Program-made: the position numbers and the translations under genes | DNA from: Streptomyces sp. NRRL WC-3605 | Lineage (GTDB): Bacteria; Actinomycetota; Actinomycetes; Streptomycetales; Streptomycetaceae | Length of the DNA stretch: 64,000 bases | Direction: 5' to 3' | NCBI RefSeq assembly: GCF_001509795.1 | Contig: NZ_LLZN01000048.1 | Span: 1 to 64,000 of the forward strand | Shown here: piece after piece, positions 61,713 through 64,000 of the stretch | How positions within the stretch are numbered: the first letter of the stretch is position 1 | Layout of the letters: each line of letters starts with the position of its first letter | Notes under the pieces: model-generated | Told to the model about the DNA's origin: nothing | Databases searched by the model: none | Seen by the model: the letters and a program-made list of their open reading frames with translations, nothing else

Positions 61713-62005
61713 TCGTCGCGTTCTCCGTGACCCCGCTCGGTGTCGGCGAGGACGTGGGGGAGTACGTCGCCGACGCCGTCCGGGTGGTCCGCGAGTCCGG
61801 GCTGCCGCACCGCACCGACGCGATGTTCACCTCCGTCGAGGGCGAGAGCTGGGACGAGGTCATGGACGTCGTCAAGCGCGCCGTCGCGGCCGTCGAGGCG
61901 CGGGCGCCCCGCGTGTCGCTCGTGCTGAAGGCGGACATCCGGCCCGGCGTGACCGACGGACTCACCTCCAAGGTGGAGACCGTGGAGCGGTACCTGGCCG
62001 GATGA
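61709..62005 (+). CDS. MTH1187-family (thiamine-binding-like, DUF77) protein
   Basis: 98 aa, ferredoxin-like fold. [53 protein letters not shown] and [11 protein letters not shown] are family segments. Members bind thiamine or related small molecules; the role in Streptomyces is not established. Translationally coupled to the DUF3817 gene. Confidence 0.88.
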   Translation: MIVAFSVTPLGVGEDVGEYVADAVRVVRESGLPHRTDAMFTSVEGESWDEVMDVVKRAVAAVEARAPRVSLVLKADIRPGVTDGLTSKVETVERYLAG

Positions 62006-62060
62006 CCGGCCGCCGGTGAGCTCCGGCATCGCACAACCCCCCTGCCGGCAGGGGGACTTC

Positions 62061-62088
62061 GAGGCGCCCCCGGCCGCGGGGGCGCCTC
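62061..62088 (+). terminator. Terminator after the MTH1187-family gene
   Basis: GAGGCGCCCCCG (62061-62072) pairs perfectly with CGGGGGCGCCTC (62077-62088), loop GCCG. A separate G/C palindrome lies just upstream (62037-62054). No T-tract. Confidence 0.7.
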
Positions 62089-62147
62089 GCGGCGTTCCGG
62101 GACGCGGGGGGATCCCTCAGATGGCCCGCGCGGCTCGCGGTCCGAAA

Positions 62148-62177
62148 GGCCCTGACCCACGATGAAGGCTCAGGGCC
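62148..62177. promoter_or_regulatory. Inverted repeat upstream of whiE ORFI
   Basis: GGCCCTGA (62148-62155) and TCAGGGCC (62170-62177), separated by 14 bases, 71 bases before the whiE ORFI start. It lies where the spore-pigment promoter would be expected and may bind a sporulation regulator, though I cannot name one. Confidence 0.4.
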
Positions 62178-62247
62178 GAGATCCACGTTCGCGCTGGTGG
62201 ACGAGGGTTCGGCCGCCGCTTGCTCCCGCGAAGGAAGGGTCCGCCGG

Positions 62248-63357
62248 ATGACCACTTCGCCCAGTACGTCGCAGTCGGCGTTCGACGGCTCCAGGATGCG
62301 CGTCCTCCTGTTCGTCGACCTCAAGGAAGGCGCGCAGCAGGAGTTCCTGGACGCCTACGAGCAGATGCGCGACCGCGTCGCGTCGATACCCGGTCACCTC
62401 GGTGACCAGCTCTGCCAGTCCGTGGACAACCCCGCCCAGTGGATCATCACCAGTGAGTGGGCCACGGCCCCGCCCTACCTCGCCTGGGTCAACAGCGAGG
62501 ACCACATCGAGACGGTCCGGCCGCTGCAGAACTGCGTCCGTGAGCTCCGCTCGGCACGCTTCGGCGTGGTCCGCGAGACCGGCGGACGCGAGCGTCCCAC
62601 CGGTGGGCTCCAGACGGCCCCGAGGACGGGCGACGGCGTGATCCGACACGCCCTCACCTTCACCGTCAAGCCCGGTTCCGAGTCCAAGGTCGCGGAGATC
62701 CTCGCCGGTTACACGCCGCCGGAGGCCCGCGTCGACGACACGACGCGGCTGCGCCGCACCACCCTCTTCATGCACGGCAACCGCGTCGTGCGCACCGTGG
62801 AGGTGGAGGGCGACCTGACCAAGGCGCTCCGCCACGTCTCCCGCCAGCCCGAGATCCGGGCCGTGGAAGAGGCTCTGAACCCGCATCTGGAGCAGGACCG
62901 GGACCTCGCCGACCCCGACTCGGCCCGCACCTTCTTCATCCGCGCCGCGATGCCGCCCGTCCACCACGTGGCGCGCGGCGGCCCGGAACCCGACGGCATC
63001 ACCCGGCACGCCCTGTACTACCCGGCGCGGCCGGGCTGCGGACTGGCGCTCGCCGAACTGCTGGCCCGTCAGGACGAGGCGGCCGCCGCCGACCCGGCGT
63101 CCCCCGTCCACCGCAGCACCGTATTCCAGCGCGAGGACATCGTCGTCCGCCTGGTCGACGTCCGGGGCGACCCCGAGACCGACCCGGCCAGGACGCTCGG
63201 CATCGACGGCCCGCGCAAGGCCGCCGTCCTCGCCCGTCTGCTCGACGGCGAGGCGCTCGGCGTGCCGGGACCGCTCCCGGGCGAGCGCGAGGCGCACCGC
63301 CTCCTCGCCCACGCCGGCATGGCGCTGATCACCGACCGCAGGGCCGCGCAGTCCTGA
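62248..63357 (+). CDS. Spore-pigment protein, SchA/CurD-like (whiE ORFI)
   Basis: 369 aa. Three related segments: an N-terminal ABM-like domain (about 13-95, [20 protein letters not shown] to [10 protein letters not shown]), then two copies of a shorter unit beginning [21 protein letters not shown] (about 133) and [21 protein letters not shown] (about 253). This is the SchA/CurD family found at the start of spore-pigment type II PKS clusters; its precise step (monooxygenase or cyclase-like) is unsettled. ATG 62248 chosen, with AAGGAAGG upstream; an in-frame GTG at 62197 is possible. Confidence 0.88.
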   Translation: MTTSPSTSQSAFDGSRMRVLLFVDLKEGAQQEFLDAYEQMRDRVASIPGHLGDQLCQSVDNPAQWIITSEWATAPPYLAWVNSEDHIETVRPLQNCVRELRSARFGVVRETGGRERPTGGLQTAPRTGDGVIRHALTFTVKPGSESKVAEILAGYTPPEARVDDTTRLRRTTLFMHGNRVVRTVEVEGDLTKALRHVSRQPEIRAVEEALNPHLEQDRDLADPDSARTFFIRAAMPPVHHVARGGPEPDGITRHALYYPARPGCGLALAELLARQDEAAAADPASPVHRSTVFQREDIVVRLVDVRGDPETDPARTLGIDGPRKAAVLARLLDGEALGVPGPLPGEREAHRLLAHAGMALITDRRAAQS

Positions 63358-63401
63358 CGGCGCGGGGACCGACACCTCACCGAACGACCTGGAGACAGAC
63401 C

Positions 63402-63866
63402 ATGGACAAGATGCGCCCGCGCGTCGTGGACCTCAACGAGATCGAGCCGAACCGCAAGCGCGGCGGCGACATCCGCACCCTGCTCACCCCCGTCACAGTG
63501 GGCTCCACCAGCGGTTTCATGGGCCTGGCCATCATGCGGCCCGGCGAACGCATCAGTGAGCACTACCACCCGTACTCGGAGGAGTTCGTGTACGTCGTGG
63601 AGGGCCGGCTGGAGGTCGACCTGGACGGAGAAACGTTTTCCCTCAAGTCCGACCAGGGCCTCATGATCCCCATCGACATGCGGCACCGCTTCCGCAACGT
63701 CGGTGACGAGGAGGCCCGGATGATCTTCCACCTCGGCCCGCTCGCCCCCAAGCCGAGCCTCGGCCACGTCGACACCGAGGCCCCGGAGATCAGCGACGAC
63801 ATCAAGCCCTACCCGCTCGTCCAGGAAGAGGGAGCGAGCCCCGCCCGGCCCGGGGTGTTGTCATGA
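63402..63866 (+). CDS. Spore-pigment cupin protein (whiE ORFII)
   Basis: 154 aa. Single cupin domain: motif 1 [26 protein letters not shown] (two His and Glu as metal ligands), motif 2 [18 protein letters not shown]. The cupin of whiE-type clusters probably acts in cyclisation or oxidation of the polyketide. ATG after GGAGACAG. Overlaps the ketosynthase start by four bases (ATGA). Confidence 0.9.
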   Translation: MDKMRPRVVDLNEIEPNRKRGGDIRTLLTPVTVGSTSGFMGLAIMRPGERISEHYHPYSEEFVYVVEGRLEVDLDGETFSLKSDQGLMIPIDMRHRFRNVGDEEARMIFHLGPLAPKPSLGHVDTEAPEISDDIKPYPLVQEEGASPARPGVLS

Positions 63867-64000
63867 CCCGGCGCGTGGCGGTGACCGGCATAGGCGTGGT
63901 CGCCCCCGGCGGCATAGGCGTCCCCGCCTTCTGGGACCTGCTGTCCAGCGGCCGCACGGCGACCCGCGGGATCACCCTCTTCGACCCCGAGGGGCTGCGC
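63863..64000 (+). CDS. Beta-ketoacyl synthase alpha of the spore-pigment PKS, 5' end (whiE ORFIII)
   Basis: The first 46 codons are visible, [19 protein letters not shown] at the N-terminus followed by [20 protein letters not shown]. This is the standard start of a type II ketosynthase alpha. The active-site Cys lies beyond the window. Position after the SchA/CurD and cupin genes identifies the cluster. Confidence 0.93.
   Translation, partial: MTRRVAVTGIGVVAPGGIGVPAFWDLLSSGRTATRGITLFDPEGLR

Noticed and set aside
62037..62054. CCCCCTGCCGGCAGGGGG palindrome as an operator
   Set aside because: Sits between a stop codon and a strong terminator stem; simplest reading is part of the termination region.

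Overview
This window looks like the core of a Streptomyces chromosome. The DNA is very GC-rich with G/C-ending codons, GTG and TTG starts are common, and several genes appear to be leaderless. Gene content and order match the conserved Streptomyces block around the ATP synthase operon, which I recall as roughly SCO5352 to SCO5408 in S. coelicolor. It then runs directly into the first genes of a whiE-type spore-pigment (type II polyketide) cluster. I saw no tRNA, rRNA, CRISPR array, insertion sequence or integrated element.

Region by region. (1) 1-5.4 kb: the 3' end of an ArgS-like gene, then lysA, hom, thrC and thrB (lysine and threonine branch of aspartate metabolism). (2) 5.8-18 kb: rho with a very large basic/acidic insertion and its own perfect intrinsic terminator; a secreted trypsin-like protease with FG-GAP repeats; an LCP cell-wall ligase; rpmE behind a textbook sigma-R promoter; then prfA, prmC and tsaC (translation termination and tRNA modification); a low-molecular-weight phosphatase-like protein lacking its nucleophilic Cys; glyA; and a WecA/MraY-like glycosyl-phosphate transferase. 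(3) 18.2-26 kb: atpIBEFHAGDC, preceded by two Crp-like boxes and with hairpins between atpD and atpC. (4) 26-33.7 kb: a DUF2550 membrane protein, a small exported protein, chitinase chiC with its classic direct-repeat promoter, a NarL-type two-component pair, a PduO-type cobalamin adenosyltransferase, and an ABC-2 transporter divergent from a TetR gene. (5) 33.8-45.9 kb: a 3-hydroxyacyl-CoA dehydrogenase, a STAS protein, a large membrane-anchored ATPase-like protein with a degenerate P-loop, the mismatch endonuclease nucS, an LLM oxidoreductase, and two paralogous ABC ATPase/permease pairs in tandem. (6) 46-51 kb: the polar-growth coiled-coil proteins filP and scy. (7) 51.2-54 kb: methylmalonyl-CoA epimerase, thiolase and meaB (propionyl/methylmalonyl-CoA metabolism). 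(8) 54-58.9 kb: an MFS exporter behind a possible leader peptide and hairpin, an acidic PepSY protein with an OmpR-type two-component pair, and the MarR regulator absC. (9) 59-62 kb: three tandem AIM24-family genes, a DUF3817 gene and an MTH1187-family gene. (10) 62.2-64 kb: whiE ORFI, ORFII and the start of the ketosynthase-alpha gene.

Most genes are housekeeping. The least explained parts are the AIM24 trio, the large P-loop-like protein, the Cys-less phosphatase homologue, the acidic PepSY/kinase module, a ghost copy of the scy 3' end, and a series of hairpins and dyads in regulatory positions. Comparisons with S. coelicolor are from memory and were not searched.
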